This document shows, piece after piece, positions 48,971-59,964 of a DNA stretch of 64,000 nt. This DNA comes from Reticulitermes lucifugus (lineage: Eukaryota > Arthropoda > Insecta > Blattodea > Rhinotermitidae), in assembly GCA_026260175.1 (NCBI GenBank), contig JAKCWW010000173.1, forward strand, positions 60,723-124,722, read 5' to 3'. The notes beneath the pieces are model-generated. The model was not told where the DNA came from. It ran no database searches and saw only the letters and a program-made list of their open reading frames with translations. Within the stretch, counting starts at the first letter, position 1. Each line of letters starts with the position of its first letter. The position numbers were made by a program, and so were the translations under genes.

Positions 48971-50933
48971 TAGTAATTCCGGGAGAGTTGCCGCGGCGGG
49001 AGAGACGCCGCATTTTTTAGTTTGGCAGGTTCTGGTAATCCTCTGCAGATCGCAGCACATGTGCTTATTCATACAGTCTAGAAAGGTGTTGTGAGTGAAC
49101 GTAGTGAATATCGGCGCTGTTTTGCATGACGTATGACTGATTTAATGCCGTGTTTATTAATTTTATGCTCGAACTTTTTTCTAGTGTTCACGAAATGTGT
49201 CTTAATTAGTTTAATCGAAGTACCTATGCAATAACGATATATTAGAGGTTTCCGGCGTTGTTGACCTTGCCTTTACTTCATGTAGCCGCCATGTTCTTCA
49301 TTCCTTTCGGCAAGTGGGAGGGTGAGGCTTCTCTCCCTGAAGATTAGGAGAGACGTCGCAAAAAATAAGGGAGTGGTCCCGCGCTTAAACAATTACAAAT
49401 CAGTTTGGAAACGTCGTGATTATACATTATAGAGTACTAAAAATTATCTGTGCTATTGCTCTATCATTGTACCCCCAGGGTCAGATGTGTACATGAATCG
49501 GAAATAGTCGTACATTAGCACCGACTTATTCATCAAGTAGTTCACACAGCATTTCCTCAAACACAAAACTTCAAGTAAGGTCTTTTTACTTTTAGATGGC
49601 CACAGATCTCATTGCAGTTTCCGTTGACTGCTTCAGGCTGCTTTTGAAAATAACGTCACTGTCATTTATCTGCCGAGTCACTGTACTCATGCCTTACAGC
49701 CTTTGGATAAGTGCTTGTTTGGACCTATAAAGAGTGGTTTCAAAAAACGCAGCCGCAGCTTGGACGAAGCAGATTCCACAAAGGAAAATCACTCGATATC
49801 ACACGGCGCGCCTCATCGGGTTGGCTTTGAATAAAGCTGCTTCCATGGGTGTTGATGTAAGTGCTTTTGAGTCAACGGCTATTTATCCTTTGAAGCGCAA
49901 CATTGCCTGAATATTTCTTTTCCATTTCTGATACCAGTGAAACTGTTACTTTTATGGAAGCAACACCTCCCAATATGGCTCCGATATGGAATCAACTCTG
50001 TATTACTTATCTCAGCAGGACCTTCATTAAGTACTCTGAATACTACACTGCTTTCTGACTCTTCCCCTGAAGAAGTTACTCTTTCCAGACTTTTAAAGAT
50101 CAGTCTAGTACCGAAAATACCGAGGGAATATTCGGATTAAGAACAACTTTTTTATTCCCACTGAAGAAGCTAAGAATACCGAGGAAAAGCAAAAGACTCA
50201 AGAGGAAAATAAAGTCAAAGAGGAGAGGAAAATCGAAAGTGTAAACAGTCCCAATACTTCAGGTTACAAGATCAGAAAATGTAGAAAATGCACTCATTAA
50301 AAAAAATATATTCATAATCAAGAGACACCTGAAGATTCTGACACGAAATGCTTTGCGTGCTGGGAAAACTACTTGTAAACAAGTAAGGAAGATGACTGAA
50401 TCGAACGTGCGCTTTGCAGAAACTGGCTGCACGATTTCTGTTCTCCATACAAAGACAAATGCGTCGACTGCGGTAGAAAGTTACTGCGAGAGAAAAACAG
50501 CAAGATGCAGAAGAGGATATAGAATATTTCATTCACTACAACTTAGACTCTTGAGTTTATTGGGTTGAAATAAAGTTTACTCGTGATATATTTTCTATTT
50601 TAATGTTGATATTGTTTCTTTACTTTGAATAAAGTTCAACGGCCTACATTTACTTATCTTGCTTATTGAATTCACGGAATATTTTCAAAGAACGGCATCT
50701 ATCCCTGCCAAAAAGCGTCGTCTGTACCGGCATGTCCGGGAGAGACGCCGCAGAGACAAATTGTTTCGTTGCCTTGTGTCTCTGAGACTTTCACTTCTGC
50801 AGACATTTTGCACACAACTTAGTAAAGTAGAAACCTTGAATATAATTTCTGTGGATTTTTCAGTTGTTTTGACGATTTTGGGATTGAGTTACAGTGAAAG
50901 TTGCAAAAACTGTGGATTCTCTCCCTGAATTAC
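48971..50933 (+). mobile_element. Decayed pogo/Tigger-type DNA transposon
   Basis: The left terminus reads GTAATTCCGGGAGAG (48973-48987); the right terminus CTCTCCCTGAATTAC (50919-50933) is its inverted repeat with one mismatch. The interior holds a broken transposase with Tigger-type signatures (separate entry). A 14-bp word, GGGAGAGACGCCGC, lies near both ends in the same orientation (48998-49011 and 50738-50751), with a one-mismatch copy at about 49347-49359 (GGAGAGACGTCGC); these may be transposase-binding subterminal repeats. No intact TA target-site duplication is visible. At just under 2 kb, with no N-terminal DNA-binding domain found, it has probably lost internal sequence. Confidence 0.6.
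49505..50530 (+). pseudogene. Pogo/Tigger-like transposase remnant with C-terminal zinc finger
   Basis: A DDE-type transposase that would cut and paste its own element, now dead. In one frame from about 49520: LFIK, a stop, FTQHFLKHK, then LLLLDGHRSH with the second catalytic Asp (codon 49595-49597). Then come LPSHCTHALQPLD, with the third Asp at 49706-49708 (36 residues between them), and FGPIKSGF. Stops interrupt this frame at TGA and TAA codons. After a frame change follow AFESTAIYPLKRN, PEYFF and a SLVPKIPREYSD segment at 50100-50137. A Lys/Glu-rich linker leads to CFAC (about 50349-50360) and then LCRNWLHDFC and CVDC at 50412-50471, a zinc-finger pattern. The first catalytic Asp and the N-terminal helix-turn-helix are not found. 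Confidence 0.75.
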
Positions 50934-52119
50934 CCTGTAAGGAAATTTACCTTTTAAAAGAATAAGGAAAGAAGACAGTACAATTACGTGTAAATAAGGA
51001 GCAGTATGATGCACGGAAAAATGCATCTCATGACAGTAACATAGTGCCAATTTGAAGAAGGGTCTAAAGACGAATTTGACGACAGAATTAATGTTCACGT
51101 TATTGTTAAATAGCTTGTAACTTGTTTAAGAGTAAGGATGTTCAGTGAGGGTCTGAATTGGGTTAGAAAAGACGATGTCGAAATAATCCCTGTTGATGTT
51201 TCAGTTATTGCAGACGATTAAAAAAAGGTTGCGAAATGTTAGGTTCTGACAGATGAACGGCTGAAGATTCAAGTCTTCTGGAGGAAAGAAGAAACCCCAA
51301 CCAGTATTTATTACTCGTATACAGTGGTGGTACAAACACTCACATGTCAGTGGACTCGGATAAGAAGGAACCCAGAGGAGCAAGTTGGTGTAGTGCCAGT
51401 GCTGTCTTAAAATTTGTATCAGGAGGTACAATATCGAATGTCTGCAAGATTACGGCTGTCCTCCTCAGGCATTTTTGTGGTTGTCCGTAGAGCTTTCAAG
51501 AAAATTCTAGGATATTAGGCCTACTTTAAAATAGGTCACGACCGCCCGTTTCGAAATTTTTATTGCGCGTGAACACTGTTCCATCTAAGATTAAGTTATT
51601 TGATATGAGCAGAGAAGCAGCGTCATTAAATAACCGAACAGTGAAGACACTCTTGTTTCGCATACTTTCAGAGATGTTAGTAGATGTTTCGCTTACGTTC
51701 TGAAGGTTTTATTAAATCCAGACCAAAAATTCCAGTTCTTTTAAATCAGATATTTCTTTCGTAGCATGGAATGAAACATAAAATAGTGCATCGGTATGCA
51801 TTGTCTTGGTTTTCTGTTTAATATGAACTGCTGTACGAAAATAAATTTAAGAGTGACATGTGCTGAAGATTTCCCTTTCCAAATGAAGCGTAGTTGCCTT
51901 TTCAGAGGTCAGCACTTCATAATACCACATACTCTAGAGGAGAAGAGCGATTTGGAGAGTGAAACTTTCTTCCTGTTGACCTGCGGTGCGTACTGCTTTG
52001 CGGAACGTGACTGAAATGTTTAACGTGAGAAACAATGCTGTTCCCTAACTTCACGGATAAGCTGACGAATTTTTCCAGGCGTGAACATGTAAAAAATTGC
52101 AGTCCAAATTTCCATCCAT
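50934..52119. other. No gene recognised
   Basis: TAGGCCTA lies at 51516-51523. No other feature. Confidence 0.4.
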
Positions 52120-52330
52120 TCATAGCTCAGATTTTTCGTAGTTTCTGTCAGCCCCTCCAAGCAAAATCTGAGAAATTGCCTTAAAGTCTGCATGCCCTAT
52201 CTTTACCACTTCCCTGTTGCACTTAAATTTGATGCTACGTAAGTGGTGTAGTCAAAAATCCAATAAGATTTATGGTTTAGAGTGTGTAGCACAATTTCAC
52301 AACATTAGACTCTATTTAAATGTGAAACAA
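52120..52330 (+). mobile_element. SINE body fragment (same family as 59195-59430)
   Basis: AGATTTTTCGTAGTTTCTGT followed by CAGCCCCTCCAAGCAAAATC matches the body of the SINE at 59195-59430, and a later TACCACTTCCCTGTTGC matches its CACTTCCTTCC block. No tRNA head is visible. Confidence 0.5.
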
Positions 52331-52544
52331 AAAGTAATGCAGGGAATTTGTTTTCTGTTTCATAATGTAACAAGACAGGATACAACTTAACTACTTAGAA
52401 GTTTCGTCGTTTCTATTATAATCGGTTTTCATAAAAGCTAGGGAATTCCTCCATCGCCTGAGCAACAATTGGCTTATGCATCACTAGCTGTATACAGTTT
52501 TGCCTTACCCTTCTGAATGTTGTCTAGCTGTATTATAATCTCGC

Positions 52545-52650
52545 TGGTCCTGGCTTAAGTTTCTCGTGGTTTTTCTCAGTCCCTGCAAGTAAATTTTTAA
52601 ATTTGGCCATTACCGCTTCCTTTTACATCTTTTCTCCAAACCATTATAAT
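52545..52650 (+). mobile_element. Second SINE body fragment of the same family
   Basis: TTTCTCGTGGTTTTTCTCAG, TCCCTGCAAGTAAA and TACCGCTTCCTTTTACATCT follow the same order as the bodies at 52120 and 59280. The two fragments at 52.1 and 52.5 kb are in the same orientation about 420 bp apart. Confidence 0.5.
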
Positions 52651-55600
52651 CCACTCATTCTGCCTTGAAAACGTACATCCCGAATTACTCAAAACTCGTT
52701 AAATAAAAAAGAATTACAAGCACAAAATACCTCTGAATGTTCCATGCGTCAGGTGTCGGTGTGTCTAACACTCCTCTGTGTAGATCGGTTCTCCTGTCCT
52801 ATATAGCCTACTCCACATCGTAGAGTTTCTAACGCTACCAGATGCCGCAGTACTTTTGCGACGAATTCTGAGTTCGAGGTGTTCGTCAAGAGGTAGGGTT
52901 GATTTGCTAGAGCAATCAGCAGCTCCAGGGTTGTGCTGTGTTCTGTTCCTTGTTTCCAAATATAGGTCTTCAGAAAGTTAAAACATACTGTATCATATGT
53001 AATTACCTCTTGGCTGTAAAATGTTACTGTCATGCGTCTAGGTAGATCAGCTTTTGTTTAAGGAACAATTTAAATAAGAAACCCCCTTTGAACTTCGCCA
53101 CCTGCCTTCATCTATACATAGCATCACAACCCATTTCAGTACTTGTGATCTCAAAGTACCAGACGTTACATGAGCCATAGGCAGCTTTATCCCTTGGGGA
53201 TGCTACCAGACGTCGACTTCTTTTCTACAGGGCCTGAAGTAACAAAGAACATAATACGGAACGAAGTTGAATATGGTCTGAAGATGCATTCTTTGTGGTG
53301 TTTCATGCCCCATTGGTTTGCTGTTCATTGGCTAAAAAAAACCTGTTGTAACAACACTACTCATACTTGACCCCAACAGATATACAAAATATGCATTCTT
53401 TTGTGCTCATTAGACTGCGTTGAATATGAAATGCATTGGACAGATATTTACCTATAGGCCTGTATATTTTATTGTGTATCCGTTTAAACATGTTTTAATT
53501 ACTTTAAATAATTTTGTGGTTATAAGAAAAGTATGGTGATAAATTTACCGAGCTGGAAAATTTCAGCCCTTTTCCTTCTATAGTTCCTTCTATTAGGTAG
53601 GTCGTTTTCAAGGTTTAAATTTAACAAGAGAATACACTTTAAAATCATGACACCAATAAAGTGACTTCAACCTTTTCTCCTGTAATGAACAAACAGCACA
53701 CCTATGATGTGGAGGAATTTAAAGTTATGTTATTTTCTTCCATTCCCATTTATCGCATTGATATTTATGTGATTGATGTGGCAGAAAGTAACTCTAGGTT
53801 CCACTTCCCCCAGACCGTGTGGCAAGTGTAACCTACAGCTCATCAATTGTGTGCTGCATTCCTGAGTCACAACCACAAACTGTGTTTTTCTTTTATTTGT
53901 ACCTCAGATAATGATTTCGTGGTCCACTACATAAAATTTCAACAGAATTGAGCCTAAATTCGGTGAGTAATCACACATTAAATTTCAACCCTTAAAAATA
54001 GCGGTTCCACTTACCCTGGTTCACCTTATGTGAAAGAAAATAGACGTGGTAATATTTACCGAGAATTCTTCACGTATACCGTTGATCGCCATGAGTTGAT
54101 ATTTGTCAGCAAGGAGGTGTATTCGCTGTGAATAAACCTTTCTAAAGGACACTACATGTAGAAATAGAAGACGAATAGAGGAAAATATTTATATGTATCG
54201 TAAATAAATTGGTTTGAAAGTGCAACTTGATTTAAATTGCTCAGAATGTTGTCCATCTAACGGGTCTTGTTGGGAGTGTTGACATTTTCTGTTCAGTACC
54301 AACGTAGTTGGTGAACTCATTGTTGGGAAGTTTCTGTTTTCTTTTACTTCTGGTTACTTTGTTTTTTCTTTGTTTATTGGTTTTTTAATTATTTTGGTAA
54401 TGAGAATATTCTTTGGTTTCTTCAGTTACGTACTCGGGTACACAGTCTCAGTATCAGATAATTGACAATGTTTAAAATAATAACACATTTTGCCGTGGCT
54501 CATCTCTGTACACCTTGGTCTTAGTTGACAAAGATAGAGCAACTTTTGGAGAAGAAAAAAGGGTGGTAGCAATCTCGGAAGCATCTCCCTAGGGTGAAAT
54601 ATGGAAAGCCTTCTGTTAGCACTTGACTCTATCATGGCCCCTACACGCCAAAGGCCAAAAAATGATAGATTGTTTCCTATTAATTTAAAAAATTGGCCTA
54701 GAGGATGAGTTTCATACATCAGAAAACCTGTCGCACGTCAGTTTCAATTTATAATAATGAGGATAGCCCGTGTGCTTTCTCACCCTTGTAATAACTAAAA
54801 TAGATGGATAGAGAAGGAGGTGTAAACATACCACTAGTGGATGAGACAGGATAGATAGCGGATGGTGGGGAGACAGAACCCTGAAGCAAATGTGGCGCCC
54901 TGTCTTTTATAGAATTCCTTTGGCTTAGAAAAGTTAGGTGTTAAAATGTTGATACCCATCGCATCATGGGAAGAGGGCGTGATGAGGACCCCCTCTTTCC
55001 GTTACGCTGTACGTCCGCTGAGTAATGAATATTAAGTAGAAGCCCCACATCCCCTTATCAAAAAGGCTATAACAGTTTTATTTTCTTCGTGTCATGATGA
55101 GGGATCTCTTTTCTATATAAAATTGTCTGTCTCCGCTTCTTATATCCCGTCGCTGCTCTGAAATTCGGCTCCGCTGGCTGCCGCTGTTTTATATCTCTCA
55201 CATCAACAGCACGCAACAAAATTATAAAAAAAAGTGCAGCACTGGGTAGTTCCCAGTCATGTGTCCAATGAAACATTGCTTTATTTGTAAGTTATTAAGG
55301 GTTGTGCTCGCAGTCCACTAAGTAGCCCACGACCATTCCTCCCAAATCTCTACCTACTCCCAACTGATGTTGAGCCTCCAACGTTATTCGGTAGTATGTA
55401 ACGTGTGCAGTTGAAACCGTATTAGAGTAGCTGTAATAAGCAGCAAGTCACCTGACGGTGTGTAGCATAATCTGTGAGAATAACAATTGTCATCACATAG
55501 CCCACGAATCAGTTTTACAGCCTACTTAATAGTACAGAATTATATACTTGAAGTAACACAGTTAAGTGACGTAATTGTCTGTATGTAACATATGCAACTG

Positions 55601-55716
55601 AAAGAGTCTTATAAAATCTGAGAACTCGTGATAAGAACCCATCTATGCAATATAATACAGTTGAGACAGCATCACTAAAAATCTGTGCTACACTAATGAG
55701 AACCCCAGTCAAGGGA
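52651..55716. other. No gene recognised
   Basis: Frames up to 97 codons without domains. No repeat unit could be defined. Confidence 0.4.
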
Positions 55717-55895
55717 AAGTGGATGTAGAGAGAGAGTAAAAATAAGACAGGGTTCAGAAACGAAGTAAAGGGAAGACGAGGGAGAAGAAAGAGGGAAAGG
55801 CCAGCTGAAGAAAGGGTAAAGGGAAGGAAGTGATACGTGAAGAAGTAGGAAACGAATGAAGCAAGGAAAGAAGGAAACGCGCGTAGGAAGGAAAT
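55717..55895 (+). repeat. Purine-rich tract
   Basis: Mostly G and A with GGGAAAGG and GAGAAGAAAGAGG phrases. It leaves a spurious minus frame (55693-55983). Confidence 0.75.
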
Positions 55896-55915
55896 ATCTT
55901 TTGGTGACGTAATTA

Positions 55916-55929
55916 CCCCCCCCCNCCCC
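55916..55929. repeat. C homopolymer with one ambiguous base
   Basis: A run of C broken by one N at 55925. Length and base are uncertain. Confidence 0.85.
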
Positions 55930-56795
55930 GATGTGCCTGTGTTGAATGGCGAGTAAGAAAATTACCGTCATTTCGTGTGACACTCTGTATTCAGTAGCAA
56001 CATGTAGCCAGCCTTAATATTATGTCAGATTCTTTTCATACGATTTAACTCCAGACATCGTTCCAGGAGCGTTACGTTCTGGAGCGTACTTCAGATCACT
56101 ACGCACAAAACATGCTTGAATGTGTGCCAGGAGATCACGTAGGTGCAGTGTCATTCTGCAACTGAATTGACTAGTGTATTGCATGACGTCAGGAACAGTT
56201 CTATCAAAATCAGAAAGTGAGCAGCAATTGCATACACTGTGCGTAACGACTGATAAAAGGGTTTTTATATTTTTTGGAGAATATATGTTTACCATAGTGA
56301 AATTAGATGGTAAAGATATTTTAGATATGTGGATTAGATGAGTCAGAGGTCTTTACAGAATTTTGGGACTCGACCAACATGTTCCCAGAAAGCCCTTTAT
56401 GTGATCCTGTCTTGAATGATCTCAACGAAGTTATGACTATTAACCTATTTCACTAAGAGACCATTTTAAAATAATTCACTCCGCGCCTAGACATCCCAAA
56501 TGGGCTTTTATTTTCACTTCTCAGAATTAAATTTTATATCATTTCACTTTTCCCCATCCGGCCTATAAGGCCAATCATTATTTGCTTTATAACCACAAGA
56601 ATACGAAATAATGAACTGAATCTGTAAAGGATATCTGAAGTTTTTTGTATTCTAATTATCATGTAACAAGAATAAAATGATTTTCACTAAAATACATAAT
56701 GTAAACCTGTAGGTCAAAAAATGTTAATTTGCAAAACCCAACACACAGGTACATCTTATGTACCTCGTATTTGGAGGTAAACATTTCTTTCAGAA
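55930..56795. other. No gene recognised
   Basis: No feature can be supported. Confidence 0.4.
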
Positions 56796-56955
56796 GACGT
56801 CTCTTTACTGAAGACGCACGTATTTGAGATGTTACGCAACGCTGGAAGAGTAAGATGTCTTTTTAGGACTACGTGATCCTGAAGATGAAGGAACTGCAAT
56901 ACTTCGAACCGACTACTTGCCCGTCCATCCGGCGTAATATTCCAGAGGACTCGAT
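56796..56955. mobile_element. Palindromic GAAACGTCGG-family copy, decayed
   Basis: The right part is the clearest: CCTGAAGATGAAGGAACTGC, then ATACTTCGAACCGACTACTT and CCGGCGTAATATTCCAGAGG. This matches the order module, GTCGGTAACTA, CGGCGTAACATCCCAGAAG of the copy at 20992-21139. The left part (56800-56850) carries GAGATGTTACGCAACGCTGG, the inverted counterpart of the outer end. The minus frame 56756-57028 spans the repeat. Confidence 0.6.
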
Positions 56956-56959
56956 TCTT

Positions 56960-57940
56960 CTGCAGACGCGCTCTGGGAACCTCAAATCTCGCAATCTGTC
57001 GTAAACTTTTATGTGGTGACTGAATCACGACTCATTTCTTATCGGGAGAGACATGAATCTCGTTGTGCACTGTTTATAATTTTTTTACATAGATATTGGA
57101 ATGAAAATAATATGAAAGAACTTCAGTGCATAGTTCCTTCATTCCTTCCTTCCATCCTTCCTCACCAACGTCCAGTATCAACTTACCAAGAATAGTTCCG
57201 TGTACCCAAAGCCCTCCACAGTTTTCCTAATAATTTTCCACTAAAACCAGTTGTACATTACGCATTCTTAAAAATATACCTCCATTATTGTCTATAAAAC
57301 TCTGTGTAATGCATTAGCATTTAGTGCGGTGCTTTAATTTCTGTTCCTGACGTTATTTCCAGTTCAGCTTAACTCTGAATGGCCTTCCATACATGTTTCC
57401 TAGTGTCAACCACGTGTTTTGAAACAGAGCTTCAAAAATATCCCTGTGTTCGAAATGATCACTGTGACGTGCCTGGAAATTAACATTAGCACCGCCCCCC
57501 CGCCCCTCCACACAGTACCAGGCAGGCTAATGCTTCATTCTGGACACCAGGGAACTAATCACTGCCTGGCCACTGTTTAATCTTTCATAGCACTGGTCTT
57601 CCGCAATCAAACCACCACTGTGATGGTTAGGAAATGAAAGTGATGAGGTTGGGGGTGGACACGTCATTACATTTTAAACGACTGTCTGTCAGAAATGGTG
57701 TGGCCCTCGGCCATTATATGTTGTTATAATTTAGCTGAAGTTAATATTTAGTTACATTAGCTATGTACTTTGTGATTACCAGTCACAGTTGGTCTGGACT
57801 TCCTGACGGAACAGCAGTTACTTTTAGTGTAGAATGTAGACACCAACTAAGTGGGAGAGCAGAGTCAAGGAAAAATTAAACTGACAAAATAGACCTTGCT
57901 TGTAGATAGACTTACGCAAACGTATAGGTAACACCAATGC
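56960..57940. other. No gene recognised; C-rich run at 57494-57508
   Basis: Apart from the C-rich run and an 8-bp inverted repeat CCAGGCAG/CTGCCTGG near 57520-57570, nothing is supported. Confidence 0.4.
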
Positions 57941-57941
57941 T

Positions 57942-58310
57942 TTAACTTACTCCAAGGAGCAGAGTCCTTCCTGAGAAGCTAACAGGTCCGCAGCTAGTCG
58001 AGAAATTCCCTGCATTTTATGGAACCCAAAGGTTCATACCGCATTCACAAGCCCGCCACCTGTCCCTATCCTCAGCAGGTCAATCCAGTCAATGTGCCTC
58101 CCCACTTCTTCAAGATCCATTTTAATATTATCCTTCCGTCTAATCCTAGGTTTTCTAAGTGGTCTGTCTTTCTCAGATCTCCCCACCAGTACCCTGTATG
58201 CACTTCTCCTGTCTCTCATACGTGCCACATGCCCCGCCAATCTCATTCTTCTTGATTTGATTACCCGAATAATATTTGGTGAGCAGTACAGATTATAAAG
58301 CTCCTCGTTT
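57942..58310 (-). pseudogene. Non-LTR (RTE-like) retrotransposon 3' end
   Basis: The minus strand from about 58310 reads ELYNLYCSPNIIRVIKSRRM, then RLAGHVARMRD and PRIRRKDNIKMDLEEVG. It continues with IDWIDLLRIGT and LVNAV, after which a one-base frameshift leads into NAGNFSTSC and a GRTLLLGVS end with a stop at 57942-57944. This order (LY..P.I...K.RR.R.GHV.RM, then DLEEVG, then a W..L...R tail) is typical of the C-terminal tail of RTE-like reverse transcriptase ORFs. The open part is 70 codons (58034-58246). Endonuclease and catalytic reverse transcriptase domains are absent, as in a 5'-truncated copy. A more decayed copy lies at 22160-22593 on the other strand. Confidence 0.8.
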
Positions 58311-59194
58311 TGTAGACTTTATATGGCATAATAGAAACGACGTAATGGCAAGGCGAAAATTGTCGTTTGAGGCTTCCAGACGTCACCTGCACTTTTTTAT
58401 TCCTGTGCCACAATATATTTTGCAAATGGTTATCACCAGTTGTGTATTAAATCACTCTTGTGCTGGTAACCTATGCGATGTTCGCATAAGAACAGTCAGC
58501 TTCCCGTACGGTGATATTTCTGGTGTATAAGCACCTCGTAGTGAAGGCACATAGTAGCGTAGCGCCAGAAGTCCACACCTTCATTATTTTGTTACTATAT
58601 GGAGTGCAAACATTGACACAGCTCGATTGACCCTTGACAAATTAGTCCCTGGTGTACATTTCATAAAATGGCGTAGAAACGTTTGAAGAAGACTACATAC
58701 TTTCAGAATTCTGTCAGCCGGTGTTAGTTAAAGGGCTTAGCACCTTCACGAACTCCATGGAGAAGGGTCCCTGCGAAGATGACAGTCGTTCATCTTTTCC
58801 AGACATTAGCCGCATTTAGTGGAACTCATAAGTTAATTGCCGTGTTCAGAACAAACTGGCACTGGTTGTTGTCCTAATCCCGTTTAATCCATTCCACAAC
58901 CTCACACCTCCTTCGTAAGATCTATTCTACTGTAATATTCTTGGTTCAGTCTATGCCTGATTTTCTTTGTGCTCTGTTTTCTTCGCGTTTTCCGGTTAAA
59001 ATTTTATATGTGTAGGCCCTGTTTTTTATCTGACAACGTTTGTTTCTTCCTGTTGGCTCGCTTATCACAGTGATGTAGCACACTTTGCCCACCGCCTAGA
59101 CGAGCGGCAAAATAGCGGCGAAAAGTGACAAAGATATCTGTCAGATAAAACAAGGACTTTATATTCTTTTATTTTACAGCAGTAATTACAATGA
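58311..59194. other. No gene recognised
   Basis: No feature can be supported. Confidence 0.4.
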
Positions 59195-59430
59195 CAGAAT
59201 GTTGCGGGCGAGTGTTCAGCGCTCCTGCCTCATACTCAGGAGGCTCCGGCTTCAAATCTCTTCTCACAAATAGGCTATTCTGAGATTTGTCGTGGTGTTG
59301 CTCAGCCCCTCCAAGCAAATGCCGGCTAGTACTTCATATTAGGCCAGGAGCACTTCCTTCCGCATCCCTTTAAAGTCAGGATTCATTAGTCATTATAACA
59401 TTTGACGCCGTATATTGAGCTAGGTTAGTG
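59195..59430 (+). mobile_element. tRNA-derived SINE
   Basis: The A-box-like TGCGGGCGAGTGTTCAGCGC (59203-59222) and B-box-like GGCTTCAAATC (59248-59258) lie at tRNA-like spacing. The body has CTGAGATTTGTCGTGGTGTT, GCTCAGCCCCTCCAAGCAAA, TGCCGGCTAGTACTTC, GGCCAGGAGCACTTCCTTCC and an AT-rich end. Body fragments of the same family occur at 52120 and 52545, and probably in the element at 45395. Confidence 0.65.
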
Positions 59431-59523
59431 TCATTAATATACTTAATATACAATTCATTCAAATTCAATTCAACTTTTGTTTTTTACCTCAACAGCCCAG
59501 TGCAGGAGTGTGTAAGTTTTTAA

Positions 59524-59640
59524 AAAATCTATGCGCCACCTCACAAATCTATACGCCACCTCAAAAACTAAGCGCCACCTCAAAAATCTAAGCGCCACCT
59601 CAAAAATCTATGCGCCACCTCAAAAATCTAGGCTTCACCA
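59524..59640. repeat. 20-bp minisatellite, about six units
   Basis: Units GCGCCACCTCAAAAATCTA(T/A) start at 59533, 59553, 59572, 59592, 59612 and 59632. Spacing is 20 bp except for one 19-bp step, and the last unit is decayed. Single-base changes separate the copies. Confidence 0.9.
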
Positions 59641-59960
59641 GAGTGGCATGAAACAAGTTCCATTCTGAGGGATCCACAAATATTAGGTGCCACCGTACAA
59701 AATTTAGTCACCCGGGAGACCTGGCGCCCGGGATTTGTGCACCCCCTGAACTGGCGGTGAGTTAAAAAAATAGCACAAGTACAAGAATACAAGTAGAGCA
59801 AAACAAGACAAGAGCAATGCCAGGAAAACGAAAGAAATAAACAAAGCATAAGAATTTATTTAATTATAAGTCACAGTTAATATTGTAGGCCAATAATTGC
59901 GGGTTTCTTTGTAGAACCGTATACCAGACACAAATGCGCTCGTTCGCACAAAGTCCTGAT
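59641..59960. other. No gene recognised
   Basis: No feature can be supported. Confidence 0.4.
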
Positions 59961-59964
59961 TGCT

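Noticed and set aside
48998-50751. LTRs of a retrotransposon, from the direct GGGAGAGACGCCGC words
   Set aside because: The repeated word is only 14 bp, there is no primer-binding site or gag-pol, and the enclosed protein is a DDE transposase of pogo/Tigger type.
58019-58298. Plus-strand frames opposite the non-LTR tail
   Set aside because: They are shadows of the minus-strand retrotransposon frame.
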